Below are positions 43,973-54,194 of a stretch of DNA of 64,000 nt, one piece after another. The notes under the pieces were generated by a model. The model did no database searches and was not told where the DNA came from. It saw nothing but the letters and a program-made list of their open reading frames with translations. Source of the stretch: Cryoendolithus antarcticus (Eukaryota; Ascomycota; Dothideomycetes; Cladosporiales; Cladosporiaceae); NCBI GenBank assembly GCA_002077065.1, contig NAJO01000039.1, forward strand, positions 248,001-312,000. The letters are read 5' to 3'. Both the position numbers and the translations under genes were made by a program. Position 1 is the first letter of the stretch. The number at the start of each line of letters is the position of its first letter.

Positions 43973-45324
43973 ATGTCGTCCAGCATGTCCGGCATACGCC
44001 CGCTCGTTTTGGAGGCAGCAGTCCGCCAATGCACGCGATCACGCCCCTCGCCCGCCTTCCGCGATGCCCTCCACCGCCGACAGGCACCCAAACCACAAGC
44101 ACAGCGAAGATGCTACTCAGATGGGCCCCGCAGACCTCCAGTCCCCTCAGGCCTACCCCAGAGGACCACAGTCTTCGCCCCAAAGACCCGCATAGCAGTC
44201 GGCGTCGTCTTCATCTCCGCCCTCATCTACTCAATGGTCCGTCTCCTGCCCTCCACACCCCGCTTTCTACCAACCCACTGACTCCCAACTTCCAGGTGAC
44301 CGGCGACAAACAATCTCTCGCCGCCGACACCCCCTCGATAGCCGAGCAAGACACCCTCCGTAAGCGCGAATCCGGCATAACCGCCACCTCCCCCATGCGC
44401 CTACGAATGGAAGCATTGATAAAAGCCAAGCAGCGCGAGATCGTCCGAGCCCTCGAAGCAATTGACGGCGGCAAATTCCTCACAGACACCTGGACGCGCC
44501 CAAACGGCGGCGGAGGCATCTCCTGCGTCCTGCAAGAAGGCAAAGTGTTCGAGAAAGCGGGCGTGAATATCAGTATTGTGTACGGGACGTTGCCGCGGAA
44601 GGCGATCAGTCAGATGAGAGTTAATCACAAGGCGCTGGATCCGGATGTAGAGAGTCTGGAGTTCTTTGCTGCTGGGCTCAGCTTAGTGCTGCATCCCAAC
44701 AACCCAATGGCGCCTACGGTGCATCTGAATTACCGATATTTCGAGACTGCCAACGCGGACGGCAGCACGAATGCGTGGTGGTTTGGCGGCGGCACGGATC
44801 TCACGCCAAGCTACCTCTTCGACGAAGACGTCATACATTTCCACCGCACGATCAAAGAAGCTTGCGATCAGCATGACAAAAACTACTATTCGCGCTTTAA
44901 GAAATGGTGCGACGAGTATTTCTCTGTCAAACACCGGGGCGAGACCCGGGGCGTGGGTGGGATCTTTTTCGACGACTTGGACGAAAGTGAGAAGGACCAG
45001 GAATCCCTCTTCGCTTTCTCGTCAACTTGCCTAGACGCCTTTCTGCCGAGCTACCTGCCGATCTTAAAGAGACGGAAAGATATGCCGTTCACAGATAGGG
45101 AGAAGCAGTGGCAGCAGCTGCGACGGGGGCGGTATGTGGAGTTCAATCTCGTGCATGATAGGGGAACGGCGTTTGGACTTGCTACGCCCGGGGCGCGGAT
45201 AGAGAGTGTGTTGATGAGTTTACCGCTTACAGCGAGGTGGCAATACATGCATGAGCCTGAGATTGGTAGCAGGGAAGAAAGGCTGATGCAGGTGCTGAAA
45301 CAGCCCGTGGAGTGGGTCGAGTGA
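43973..45324 (+). CDS. HEM13: coproporphyrinogen III oxidase
   Basis: Oxygen-dependent step of haem synthesis: oxidative decarboxylation of coproporphyrinogen III to protoporphyrinogen IX. Exons 43973-44236 and 44296-45324 give 430 residues. The catalytic part has [34 protein letters not shown], the signature [65 protein letters not shown] and the C-terminal [16 protein letters not shown]; all are well conserved. Ahead of it lie about 70 Arg/Ser/Pro-rich residues without acidic clusters, like a mitochondrial presequence (QRRCYSDGP looks like a processing region), and a hydrophobic helix at 72-88 ([17 protein letters not shown]). Baker's yeast Hem13 lacks such a leader and is cytosolic; the animal enzyme sits in the intermembrane space. 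The leader suggests the latter here. The donor GTCCGT is not ideal but the join is in frame. Confidence 0.96.
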
Positions 45325-45383
45325 GGGATGGGTATACATAGTGTACAATACATACAAGCCCGCACAGGCACGACACCCCCTCT

Positions 45384-47006
45384 TCAGACCTCCTTCCCCA
45401 TCCCCTTCCCATCATAGCCCGCCGCAGCGCCCTCTCCCATTCCGTTCACGGCTTCCCCTTCCACAACATTATTTATATCCTTCGGCACCGGCGGCCCCGT
45501 GAAATTCTTCCGCCCATGCACGAAGTACCAAATCATACTCAGACTCGCGAAACCCGCGAACACCACACTAGCGTAATTCATACTGCTCGCCGTAACTGGT
45601 AGACTAACGGGCATGCAGAACAGTACGATCGCTAGCGCAATCCAACATAAACAAACGATATTAATCGCGAATCCGAATTTTCCAAGCGAGTAAGTGGAAT
45701 GCTGCACCATTTTCCGCTTCCGCAGAACGGAGACCAAGATGGGGAGACCGTAGCCGCAGGAGAGGCAGATGGTTGCTACGCCTGTGAAGCTGTTGAACGC
45801 GGCTGTGCTGCCGAAGTATATGAGGCCCAGCGCGCAGTCGACAAGGGTGCTGAGCACCAGACCCCAAAGCGGAATCCCGAGCTTCGCGTTCGTAGAGCCG
45901 AATAACTTCCCCCCGGGAATCGCCCCATCGCGCGCAAAAGCGTAAGTACAGCGACTGCTCGCCGTCAACGCGCCGGTGCCAGCGAAGAGCAGGATGCCGA
46001 GGATTAGGAACAGCAGTCCGAAGCCCCCTGCCGAGGAGCCCGTTACGGTTTTGAACAGTAGGCCGATCGGCTGCCCCGAAGCGGCGGCGAGCAGGAAATC
46101 CACGTCCGGCAGCACGAAGAGGATCGGGATCAGGTAGATCACTCCAGTCACGCCGGCCGCTGCTACCGAGAGGACAATGGCGCGTGGGACTTCCCGCGCG
46201 GGGTTTTGGACTTCTTCGCACATACTTGCCACGAGACCGTACCCCGTAAGCGTATAAGCAGCCTGCAGCAATCCAACGAAGAAAGCCCAGCCTGCTGGCC
46301 AGCCGGAGGCAGAGGCGTCGTAGTGAGCGAATACGAATTCTCCTGTTCTGAACCCGCCGTTCTTGGGCGCCATGGAGAGGAGCACGATCATGATTATCAC
46401 AACCGAGGAGGCCGTCCAGTATATGCAGATCTTATTGATCAAGTCGAGATACCGCGAGCCGAAGGCGTTGATCAAGAAACAAACGAGCATGACGGCCCAG
46501 AACATCAGCACGGTTTGCCAGGGCGTTGGAGCGAAGTCTTCACGCCAGAGGGAGATGGCGGAGAGGACTAGTTGGCCGCCGGAGAAGTTTATGCTGAGTG
46601 TGACGGTCCAGTTGCCTACTAGGTTTAGCCAGCCGCAGATCCAACTAGCTATCGGAGCCCATTCGCGCGTGCTCATCATGGCGCTCCAGTAGTACACGCC
46701 TCCGGCTGTGGGGTAGACGGCGCAGATCTCCGCTAGCGAGGCGGCTATGCTGAGGGAGATGAGGGAGATGAGGACCCAGCCCCAGAGGATTGTGACGGAC
46801 TGGCCGTCCGTGAGGGTGATGTATAACGTGGTTGATAAGCCAAACGGGACAGCCATTATTGCGAAGGACATTCCGAGGACGGAGAGCATTGACAGGTTGC
46901 GAGGTAATTCTGATTTGTAGCCCATCTTAGCGAGGTCGGCGTCGGCGCCATGGTCTATGGAAGAGGCGCGAGGAGCGCTTGAGAGGCGGCGCTTCATTGA
47001 GTCCAT
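45384..47006 (-). CDS. APC-superfamily amino acid/choline/GABA-type permease
   Basis: Intronless, 540 residues, about 12 membrane helices; convergent with HEM13, 59 bp apart. Helix 1 region is ELPRNLSMLSVLGMSFAIMA, followed by PFGLSTTLYITLTDGQSVTI, AEICAVYPTAGGVYYWSAMM (the family's conserved tri-Tyr-Trp block) and ASWICGWLNLVGNWTVTLSI. Later come YTLTGYGLVASMCEEVQNPA-REVPRAI and SSRCTYAFARDGAIPGGKLF, both characteristic of the fungal amino acid/choline transporter group that includes yeast Hnm1 (choline) and Uga4 (GABA). The N-terminal tail is short and basic; the C-terminal tail is Gly/Glu-rich. Substrate cannot be decided from sequence: choline, GABA or other amines are all possible. Confidence 0.9.
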   Translation of the reverse strand: MDSMKRRLSSAPRASSIDHGADADLAKMGYKSELPRNLSMLSVLGMSFAIMAVPFGLSTTLYITLTDGQSVTILWGWVLISLISLSIAASLAEICAVYPTAGGVYYWSAMMSTREWAPIASWICGWLNLVGNWTVTLSINFSGGQLVLSAISLWREDFAPTPWQTVLMFWAVMLVCFLINAFGSRYLDLINKICIYWTASSVVIIMIVLLSMAPKNGGFRTGEFVFAHYDASASGWPAGWAFFVGLLQAAYTLTGYGLVASMCEEVQNPAREVPRAIVLSVAAAGVTGVIYLIPILFVLPDVDFLLAAASGQPIGLLFKTVTGSSAGGFGLLFLILGILLFAGTGALTASSRCTYAFARDGAIPGGKLFGSTNAKLGIPLWGLVLSTLVDCALGLIYFGSTAAFNSFTGVATICLSCGYGLPILVSVLRKRKMVQHSTYSLGKFGFAINIVCLCWIALAIVLFCMPVSLPVTASSMNYASVVFAGFASLSMIWYFVHGRKNFTGPPVPKDINNVVEGEAVNGMGEGAAAGYDGKGMGKEV

Positions 47007-47723
47007 GGTGAGTGGTGATAGTGTGGCCTCAAGAGACCAGGCGTGCTGCGATCGTGGTCGTTCAGAGGTTTCTTCGAGCTCCAGTACCTAGTCCACGACC
47101 TTCGCGCCGAGGGGTTGCCGCGTCGCAATCAGCCGAGTCCTGATGCCGCTCCCCGAGTTCGTGTACAGTTCGTAGAAACACGCAAGAACAGATAGAACAC
47201 AAAACAGAAGTGAAGTCCGCAGCCTACCGAGAGCTAGAAGGTACAATACCTTAGCGGCCACTTCAGCGGCTGACATCCGACGCCTGTCACAACATCGCCT
47301 TGCTTTATCAAGATAGCGCCGCCCTGTTAGAGTTAGAGTTGGCACGCGAGCACGATAGCACGGCGCCTTGGCGACATGTAGAGCGCCGAGAGCAGGCGAT
47401 GCAAGCGATGAGGAGCCGTGGAGCGTGACAGGCGTCACATGCTGAAGTGCGGAGAAGATGGGTGCCAAGACTAGGGTTGGGTGGTGGGGGTTGACGAAGA
47501 TGTGTGACTAGGAGGTGGCGAGGGCGGGGGTATGGAAGTTGAGTCTCTAGCTATGTGTATCACCGCATTGCAGGACGGTAGTGGGTTTACGGGGAGACGA
47601 GATGTGAGATTGAACTTCCACAACCTTGACCTCAATTCGAAAGGTCAACGCTGAAATGCAACATGGGGTATCTTTAGTCCAAACGCCATGCCTCATGGCA
47701 AACCTTCCGCTCTGATGGCCGCC
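47007..47723. other. intergenic region
   Basis: About 715 bp between the permease start and the MED6 stop, both minus strand. An open frame at 47088-47468 lacks an ATG and any recognisable sequence and is not counted. Promoter of the permease expected here. Confidence 0.4.
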
Positions 47724-48839
47724 TCACCCCGTCATCGGCGCCGGCGTAGCAACACCCCCAGGCGTCGCCGCCCCTCCATGCCGACTCTTCCTCCGCCTCA
47801 ACTTCCCATCCTTCTTCTCCCTCTTCTCCCGGTCAGCCTTCCCAGCCTTCGCCTCGCTCATCACAGCCGGAGGTGAAGGCTGCTTCTTGACCGCAAACGG
47901 ACTGATCTCACTAGGCGGAGTGGCAGCTCTGCTGTTAGCTCGAGCTTCTTTCTCTTTCGCAGCAGCTTGAGCAGCGGCTTCTTCTTCAGCTTTGCGTTTC
48001 TTGACTGCGGCTGTGGAGGAGCTGAAGGTGAAGTGGCCGGGCTCGCCGAGCAGGGGATTCTCGTCGCTATACTCTGTACCGTGTGCGCGGAAGGATGCCA
48101 TGGAGCTTCGGAGGAGGGCGTTGGCTAGACGATCTTCGTCTGCTTTGCTGCCAGGGACTGCTCCAGCCACGGGTTCCACAGAGCCCGATCGCATCGACGC
48201 TGTGTCGCCAATAACACTATTCTGCCGCGACCGCTCCGGCGTGCCACCTCGCGACGCAGTCGATCCTGCTGTAGCCTTCGAGCTCGCCGCCAGATACGTA
48301 TGCCCCTCAGCCGCTGACCATCGCGGGAGTGCCGCCGCCCTCTCATACAATTTCGCCATAGCCGTCGAAGCCGCCGTCAACTTCGCACTCAGCACATCCC
48401 CCACAGCAGGCGCCTGATGCATCTTCTCCCCCATCAAATAGTACGTCCCCAATGTAGTCAACTCATCCTTCCCCTTCGGCCCAACCCCCTTCTGCCGATC
48501 CTGCTTCCTCAGCACCCACATACCCCCCCTCGCCACCTCTCCCTCAGCATTGAACTCCATCGTCTCGCCTTCGACGAAAGCATACTCCACGCCATTGGCG
48601 GCAGCGAGATGGCGCTCGAACTCGCGACGATCGTGGAGGAGTTGTTGCCGCTGGGGATCTGTGGAGCTGAGCTGGACCTCTGTGCCGTTCTTGCTGCCCC
48701 AGTCGAAGAAGGGGGATTCGGAGATGTAGTAGTGTAGCATGTTCTCGTGCATGTAGGGCATGCCGTTGCGGGTGTAGAAGCCGACAGTCTCGGGCTTTGA
48801 GTACTCGATCTCGTCGAGAGGGTCGGCGGGGGCGGCCAT
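47724..48839 (-). CDS. MED6: Mediator complex subunit 6
   Basis: Head-module subunit of Mediator, which bridges activators to RNA polymerase II in the nucleus. One exon, 371 residues. The MED6 domain covers about residues 1-170: EYSKPETVGFYTRNGMPYMH, then ENMLHYYISESPFFDWGSKN (the family's E-N-V-L-x-Y-F-x-x-S-P-F-x-D motif) and ARGGMWVLRKQDRQKG, then TTLGTYYLMGEKMHQAPAVG, matching the conserved strand with Y-x-x-x-G-x-x-x-x-x-A-P. The C-terminal part is disordered, with Ala/Ser/Pro stretches, an HFTFSSSTAAVKKRKAEEEA helix and a basic KLRRRKSRHGG end, as usual in filamentous fungi. It is divergent from the methyltransferase gene, with starts about 255 bp apart. Confidence 0.93.
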   Translation of the reverse strand: MAAPADPLDEIEYSKPETVGFYTRNGMPYMHENMLHYYISESPFFDWGSKNGTEVQLSSTDPQRQQLLHDRREFERHLAAANGVEYAFVEGETMEFNAEGEVARGGMWVLRKQDRQKGVGPKGKDELTTLGTYYLMGEKMHQAPAVGDVLSAKLTAASTAMAKLYERAAALPRWSAAEGHTYLAASSKATAGSTASRGGTPERSRQNSVIGDTASMRSGSVEPVAGAVPGSKADEDRLANALLRSSMASFRAHGTEYSDENPLLGEPGHFTFSSSTAAVKKRKAEEEAAAQAAAKEKEARANSRAATPPSEISPFAVKKQPSPPAVMSEAKAGKADREKREKKDGKLRRRKSRHGGAATPGGVATPAPMTG

Positions 48840-49095
48840 GGTTGTGATGAGTCCGTGTTCGTGCTTGAGCAGTCAGTCGAGGGTCGATCACCGCAACATC
48901 ATTGCAGTCAGTCCATGGGAAATTGCTGAGACAGCTCAGTGAATGGCAACGGGCTTTGGCATGTGAAGCTCCGGCGTCAAGTTATACCGGTGCCGAGTTG
49001 CCTAAGCCCTCTTCCTGAGGATGATACTCTCCTTACCACTGAAACGCAGTCATCTCTTCGCCATATACACGATCATGCATTGATCCATACATCGC

Positions 49096-50261
49096 ATGCC
49101 ACGCATATCGCCTCACATCCTCCGCCGAGCGAGAAAGATTGACGTTCATCTTGCTTCTCTGCTTCCAGTACGCCGAGACCTGCGCGACGCGCAGAACGAG
49201 CTACGATGGCTACGAGGGCATGCTGCTCAAACGAGCATCAGCTCTGCTGGGATAGCAGCCTCACGACTACGAGAGTATGTGATGCGACGTGCCAGAGGCG
49301 AGCCTCTGCAGTATATCCTAGGTACAGAGCATTTCGGTGATCTCGAGATAGACTGTCGTGCAGGTGTATTGATCCCGCGGTTCGTGCATCTCTCATATTC
49401 CTTTCTGTCCACTCCTGATATATTCGTGCGATCAGACAAGAGACCGCGGCGTCAGTGACCCATCTGGCTGCCCTGCTACGTAAGAGCTGGCGTAAGCATA
49501 GCGCGCCCGAGCAGTTGAGCGTGCTTGATCTTTGCACCGGGTCTGGTTGCATACCTCTACTCTTGCATCATGAGCTGTCATCAAAGCGGCTCGGTGACGA
49601 TGGGGTGGACCATCAGCAAGCTGTCCCTGAGCTCCGGATTGTGGGCGTCGACATCTCACCAAGGGCATTGAAGCTCGCTGAACTGAACGCGAAGAAGTAC
49701 CTCACGCTGCCAGGCACATGGCAAGATATCCGCTTTTTTCAGGCCGACGTGCTATCTCGGCCTACCACAAACAGTACTGCGACGATCCCAACGCTTCACG
49801 AAGCTCTGCATCACTCGTCAAACCCGTCAACATTCGATATATTCATCTCGAATCCCCCTTATATCTCATCTGCTTCTTTCATTCGCACAACAGCGGCATC
49901 AGTCAGAAGATATGAGCCAAAGCTGGCGTTGGTGCCCCGTCCATTCATGGAAGGCGAAACAGTCGAGCACGACGGCGATGCGTTCTACGAGCATCTCTTA
50001 CAGCATGCAGACGATGTTGAAGCGAAGGTCGTACTGTTCGAAGTTGCAGATCTAGATCAAGCCGAACGTGTAGCAGGCTTGACCATGGCCAGAGATCTCT
50101 GGGATGGTGTGGAGATATGGCGCGATGACCCTATGCCGATAGGGAACGAGCAGCCACAAAGCATCTCGGTCCATGGTCATGCTGTTCGCGTCGTTGGACA
50201 TGGACATGGCAGATCAGTCATGGCCTGGCGAGGCGCAGGGGCTCGATTGCTCGGCCTATGA
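49096..50261 (+). CDS. MTQ1: HemK/MTQ1-type release-factor glutamine methyltransferase
   Basis: Transfers a methyl group from S-adenosylmethionine to the Gln of the GGQ motif in a peptide-chain release factor, probably the mitochondrial one. Exons 49096-49379 and 49436-50261 give 369 residues; the 56-nt intron splits the conserved LIPRQET motif (Arg codon shared), where the family has L-I-P-R-P-E-T-E. The N-terminal helical domain ends with YVMRRARGEPLQYILGTEHF, a family signature. The Rossmann part has VLDLCTGSGCIPLLL (SAM site), VGVDISPRALKLAELN and the catalytic FISNPPYIS (N-P-P-Y). The N-terminus is Arg-rich and could be a mitochondrial leader. The C-terminal segment has extra His/Gly-rich sequence (HGHAVRVVGHGHGRSVMAWR). 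Calling it MTQ1 rather than another HemK-like enzyme rests on the release-factor-type motifs. Confidence 0.88.
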
Positions 50262-50756
50262 CGCTGAACACAATGCGTACGACGGCACGGCGCCTCGCGT
50301 TGGCGGCGCGTGTACCATAAGTGCTACGATATCGCACGAAGACACTGATCGTGGGTAAATGTCAATACACGCTTCTACAGCAGTTTCAAGTTCCAGTCGA
50401 AAAGGAGCTGGAGTGATTGCACGACGAACTTCGTCTCTCATCGGGTGGGATTAGGCGCTATGTATTATGTACATCCGCTTCTCCAAAACTTCAAGACGTA
50501 GGCAATGCTCTGACAAGCTTGTCTGTAGTAGTATAAATGTATGGCACCGTGTCTTCGAGAACTCTAAGCTACGATTGGAGGGTCCCAACGAGTCCACGCT
50601 CTCTCACGGACAAACGGTGATGGGTCTGCTGTAGCAGGTGCCACTACAGCGGCATAGGAACGAGACGCGGACTCTTGGAGAAGCCGAGGAACCTGTATAG
50701 TTCAAACCCACTCTATGAACTGATATGGCTATCTTTTTGGTGCATACTATACAATC
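50262..50756. other. intergenic region between convergent genes
   Basis: About 495 bp after the methyltransferase and before the end of the Pro-rich locus. Nothing recognised. Confidence 0.4.
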
Positions 50757-53334
50757 TTACACAACTCTCCCCATAGCCGCAATTATGGGCAGGTACTCTC
50801 GCTTATGATGCTGGGTCCCAGGTGCTTCTGGAAAGAACTCCGTTGCCGCCTTCATGATGATCGTCAACAGCTGCGTCTCTACTTCGCTAGCCGTGAGCAC
50901 TGCTGGAGGATCGCCTTCCCCACCGCCCTCAGTATCACGCATGTCGTCGTGGTGCCCAAACTTCGTCTTGAGCCATTTTCCGAACTTCTTGAAAGGCTTT
51001 GCTAGATGCTTGAGTCCTGTGATCGTCAAAGTGATCTTCCAGGACAGCTTGACGGCTTTCGCGAAACCAATGCACATGGCTTTGAGCGGCGCTAACTCCC
51101 ACTTCCAATAGCCTTTCCACAGCTTTTTCACGTCGACTTTGCCGTCGCGGAAAGACTCCATCATCTGAGCTACTCCTGCAGATTGATCTTTCAAGAGCTT
51201 GCCGTCACTCATCTTGTTTAATGACCATTCAAGCTGTGCTGCAATGGCGGCTTGCACGGCGAAATCGACTGCTAGCTGTCCTGCCCACATGCCCACTAAT
51301 CCGGCCTTGCTTGCAGCGACACCCAGTCCCCCTGTGAAGCCGGCAGGCCCCTTCGCAGTGCTGTTTGGTCCGTTTGGAGGCTTGGGCGACGTCCTACCCC
51401 AGGCTCGAGATTTGAGGGGACCTTGGGCAATGTTCCAGGCTTAGACGTCGGTTCCTTAGGTCCTTTTCCGGGCCTAGGATCCCCTGCGCCGTCTTCCTGG
51501 GGCAGCGCGGGGTTATTACCCTCGAGCAAACTGTTCGGATCCGCAGCGTTGACGTGAGGGGGACCATTGGGCCCGCCGTGACCAACTATCTCGTTCGTGA
51601 GGGCGGCGTCCGCCGTGATCCGACCTGCGTTGTAGCTTATGGGTGACTCCGGACGGAGCAGTCCCTGTGTGTGCGCTTCGAGATACTGTTCGACGTTTTG
51701 TAGTGTATTTTGCACCCATCAGCCCTGATTGGTGACCCAGTGAGGATTCTGTGGCCGTGCTGCTGGGGGTGGTGGCAGGGACGGAGGTCGTGGACCTTAT
51801 GCACTTGGAATGCGTGGGCCGCCTGGCTTATCGACACGAGGATCAGGTCTGCCATCCGGCGGTGCTGGAGGACGCGGCGCACCTGGGGCTGTTGCAAGGA
51901 GGGCCGGTCGCGGTGCTCCTGGCGGTGTTTCGGGTGGCGCAGGGCCAGGACGAGGTGTGCTCGGCTCGCCAGGCGTGGTCGATTGACCCTGCGGGGTCGG
52001 TGGGACCAGGTCATTAGCCACTTGCTGCAGAACCTCCGGGGTAGCTGCGAGAGACCTTTCCCAGCTTCGGCCAGGTTTGCTGTCGACTTCTCCATGTGGC
52101 CGTCAAACCGTTGCCTGAGCTCTTTGACTCTACCGCCCAACTCGGTACGTTGCTTTGCGAGTTCCGCCTTGTTGTTGCGCGCTGCCTCATTGCTGCGATT
52201 CAGCTCAAGGATCATGTTTCCGCGCCCTTCCTGTGCATTCGCTGCTTTAGGATCATTGTGATTGTTTCGTTCGATTACAAGTTCCTTGTCGTTGCGCGCT
52301 ATCTGTTTGTCCAATCTTGCCTCACTATCGTGATACTTATTCCCCACAGCAGCTAGATCTTTGGTCTCTTTGACGTATTCGCCCGTCTTCTCCGCAAAGT
52401 ACAGCAGCTTTTGGTCTTCGAGTGACAGCGGTGGAGGTGGCTTGACACTACCAGGCACCCTCTCCGGCGGCTTGTCGCTGTGACCCCCCACAGGTCTCGT
52501 GGGCCAGGGGTTAGACTTAGGAGGACCCGATGGAGGCTTGCCATCTCCTGGAGATCTCGCGCCGGGTGAAGGTGCTTCTGGCTGCACCGGAGGACTTGTG
52601 TCTGGTGCGCCATTGCTGTGGGGCCCGGGGGGCGCAGCTGGTCGACCCTCAGGAGGTGCTGAGTTCGAGGATGAGCCAGCATTCCCAGGTGGTATCGCAT
52701 CTGGCCGAGGTGCAGGACCTTCCCCATTGCCGTTCTGGCTGGGCGGTGGCGATTTGCTGGGACCGTTGTGTTTGGCAGGTCCTTCGGGTGGACCTAATAT
52801 CTGAGGCTCTGGCGGTCTTTCTGGTGCACCAGGTCTGCCGGGCGGTTCATTGGGCACCTCGTCCTTGCCCTTTCCATTTTCCGATGCTCCGCCTTTCCTG
52901 GTCTTTGCATCGCTTTCAACCTGCTCCTTACTCTGTGTCGTATGCTCATGGGTTCCCTGACCCTGTTGGATCCTCTCTCCTTTAGCTGCAGCCTTTGTCT
53001 GTTTCGACAGTGTCTCCGCTTGGGACTTTTCGGAGGCTGCTCTGTCTGTTTTCTGCTCCTGTGCACGTGCTGCACTGCCGTCACTCTTCTTTCCACTAGC
53101 AACCTCCTCTTTAGCATGCTGATCCGCATTGGCCTTCTTCGCATCAGCCTCCGTTTTTGCCTTCAATTCGTCGAGAGCTGCCTTCTGTGTCGCTTGTTCG
53201 AGATTCTTGTCGGCCGTGGCCTGCTCTTGTGCAGCTTTTTGATTGAGGTCTTTTGATTGCTTGTTCTTGTCTTCGTCGATCTTGGCATTCTGATTTCCTT
53301 CTTCTAGGTCGACCTTTGCTTTCTCGGCTGCAGT
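50757..53334 (-). pseudogene. C-terminal part of Pro-rich locus in broken frames
   Basis: Protein-like sequence runs through several frames. From 53334 to about 52030 one frame is open: Lys/Ala/Glu-rich coiled coil (AKTEADAKKANADQHAKEE), a long Pro/Gly linker, then a helical part (LARNDKELVIERNNHND-like, RVKELRQRFDGHMEKS). Near 52050 a second frame takes over (SLAATPEVLQQVANDLVPPT) and continues Pro-rich to a TAA at about 51797. Beyond that stop it stays Pro-rich (GPRPPSLPPPPAARP). A third frame covers 51715-51430 (TLQNVEQYLEAHTQGLLRPE). A fourth, from about 51410 to 50757, encodes QLAVDFAVQAAIAAQLEWSL and a basic amphipathic part (KPFKKFGKWLKTKFGHHDD). I could not find GT-AG introns that join all of these cleanly, so decay by small indels is favoured, with unrecognised introns as the alternative. 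No family recognised. Confidence 0.5.
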
Positions 53335-54194
53335 TTACTTCTCATGCTCAATGCGCGGCCACTCGTCCTTTCCGGGCTGTGGTGCATGTTCATGCGCAGG
53401 CAGCGGTGAACCATCCTTGCCCGACGTCGATGGACCACCCTCTTCGGTAGACGGTGGTTCCGGTTTGTCAGGCGATGGTGACTGGGGCCTGTCTGGTGCC
53501 GGCTGTCCAGGTCGTTCTGGCGCTGGCGAGCCAGGCTTCTCTTGCGACGGTGGATCCGGCTTACCTAACGATGGTTGACCAGGTTTCTCGAGTGGTGGTG
53601 GTGTACCCTTATCTGGTGGAGATGGTCCGCCCTTGTCTCGCGGCGACTGTCTAGGCTTTTCTGGCGACGATGACCCAGGCTGTTCTGCTGACGGTGCTTC
53701 TCCGCCTTTACCTGGCGGCGAGCCCTCACTGCTGGGCTGCGACGACTCATGATACGCGTGCTGCTGCCGCACGATATCGCCAGGTGAACTTCCTGGCAAC
53801 GGCTCCGGCATAGCCCCAGGCGGCTGTGCTGTGATCTGTGCGGGCTGTCGACCAGTTGACTCCAGATGCTGCGTGACGCCTTGCGCAATCTGCTCGGCAG
53901 CCGGCTGCGTAAGTGCTTCGCCGTTGACTTCACTGATGAAGTTGTAGTTGTTGTTGAAATTCTCGGTAATGCTGATGGCGGTGTTGGCGGTGCTGCCCGT
54001 GCCGGCTTGACTGATCACAATGTCTGACCCCATGGCGAACGTTGCTCCTTGAACAATCGGCGCTGGAGTTACGGGTGCTGGTACCCCTGATACTGGAGCC
54101 GGGTCCGTCATGCCTACCTTTGGTACCTCGCCCTTAGGCAGCATCACAGTCCCGTAACTGCGGCGAATGTGAGCACTTTGATATAGCAACAAGC
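53335..54194 (-). CDS. Pro-rich repetitive protein segment
   Basis: Open frame of about 287 codons ending in TAA at 53337-53335. It starts in or near VMLPKGEVPKVGMTDPAPVS, has an Asn-rich patch (ENFNNNYNFISEVNGEALTQ), then a long array of imperfect P-x-K-P-G-x-P-x repeats (e.g. PGQPSLGKPDPPSQEKPGSP, PERPGQPAPDRPQSPSPDKP). The same frame continues after the TAA into the 53334-52030 coiled coil. The TAA is preceded by GAGAAG, so a GT donor (GTAAAC) overlaps the stop; a 49-nt intron ending AATCAG is possible but has no clear branch point and would change the frame. Composition suggests a wall or extracellular linker. It probably forms one gene with the flanking entries. Confidence 0.45.

Noticed and set aside
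47088..47468. 126-codon minus-strand frame upstream of the permease
   Set aside because: Starts at a non-ATG codon, shows no recognised domain and lies in the expected promoter.
53289..53337. A 49-nt intron removing the TAA at 53335
   Set aside because: Donor GTAAAC and acceptor AATCAG exist, but there is no clear branch point and 49 nt is not a multiple of three, so it would break the downstream frame that is open on both sides. Kept only as a possibility.
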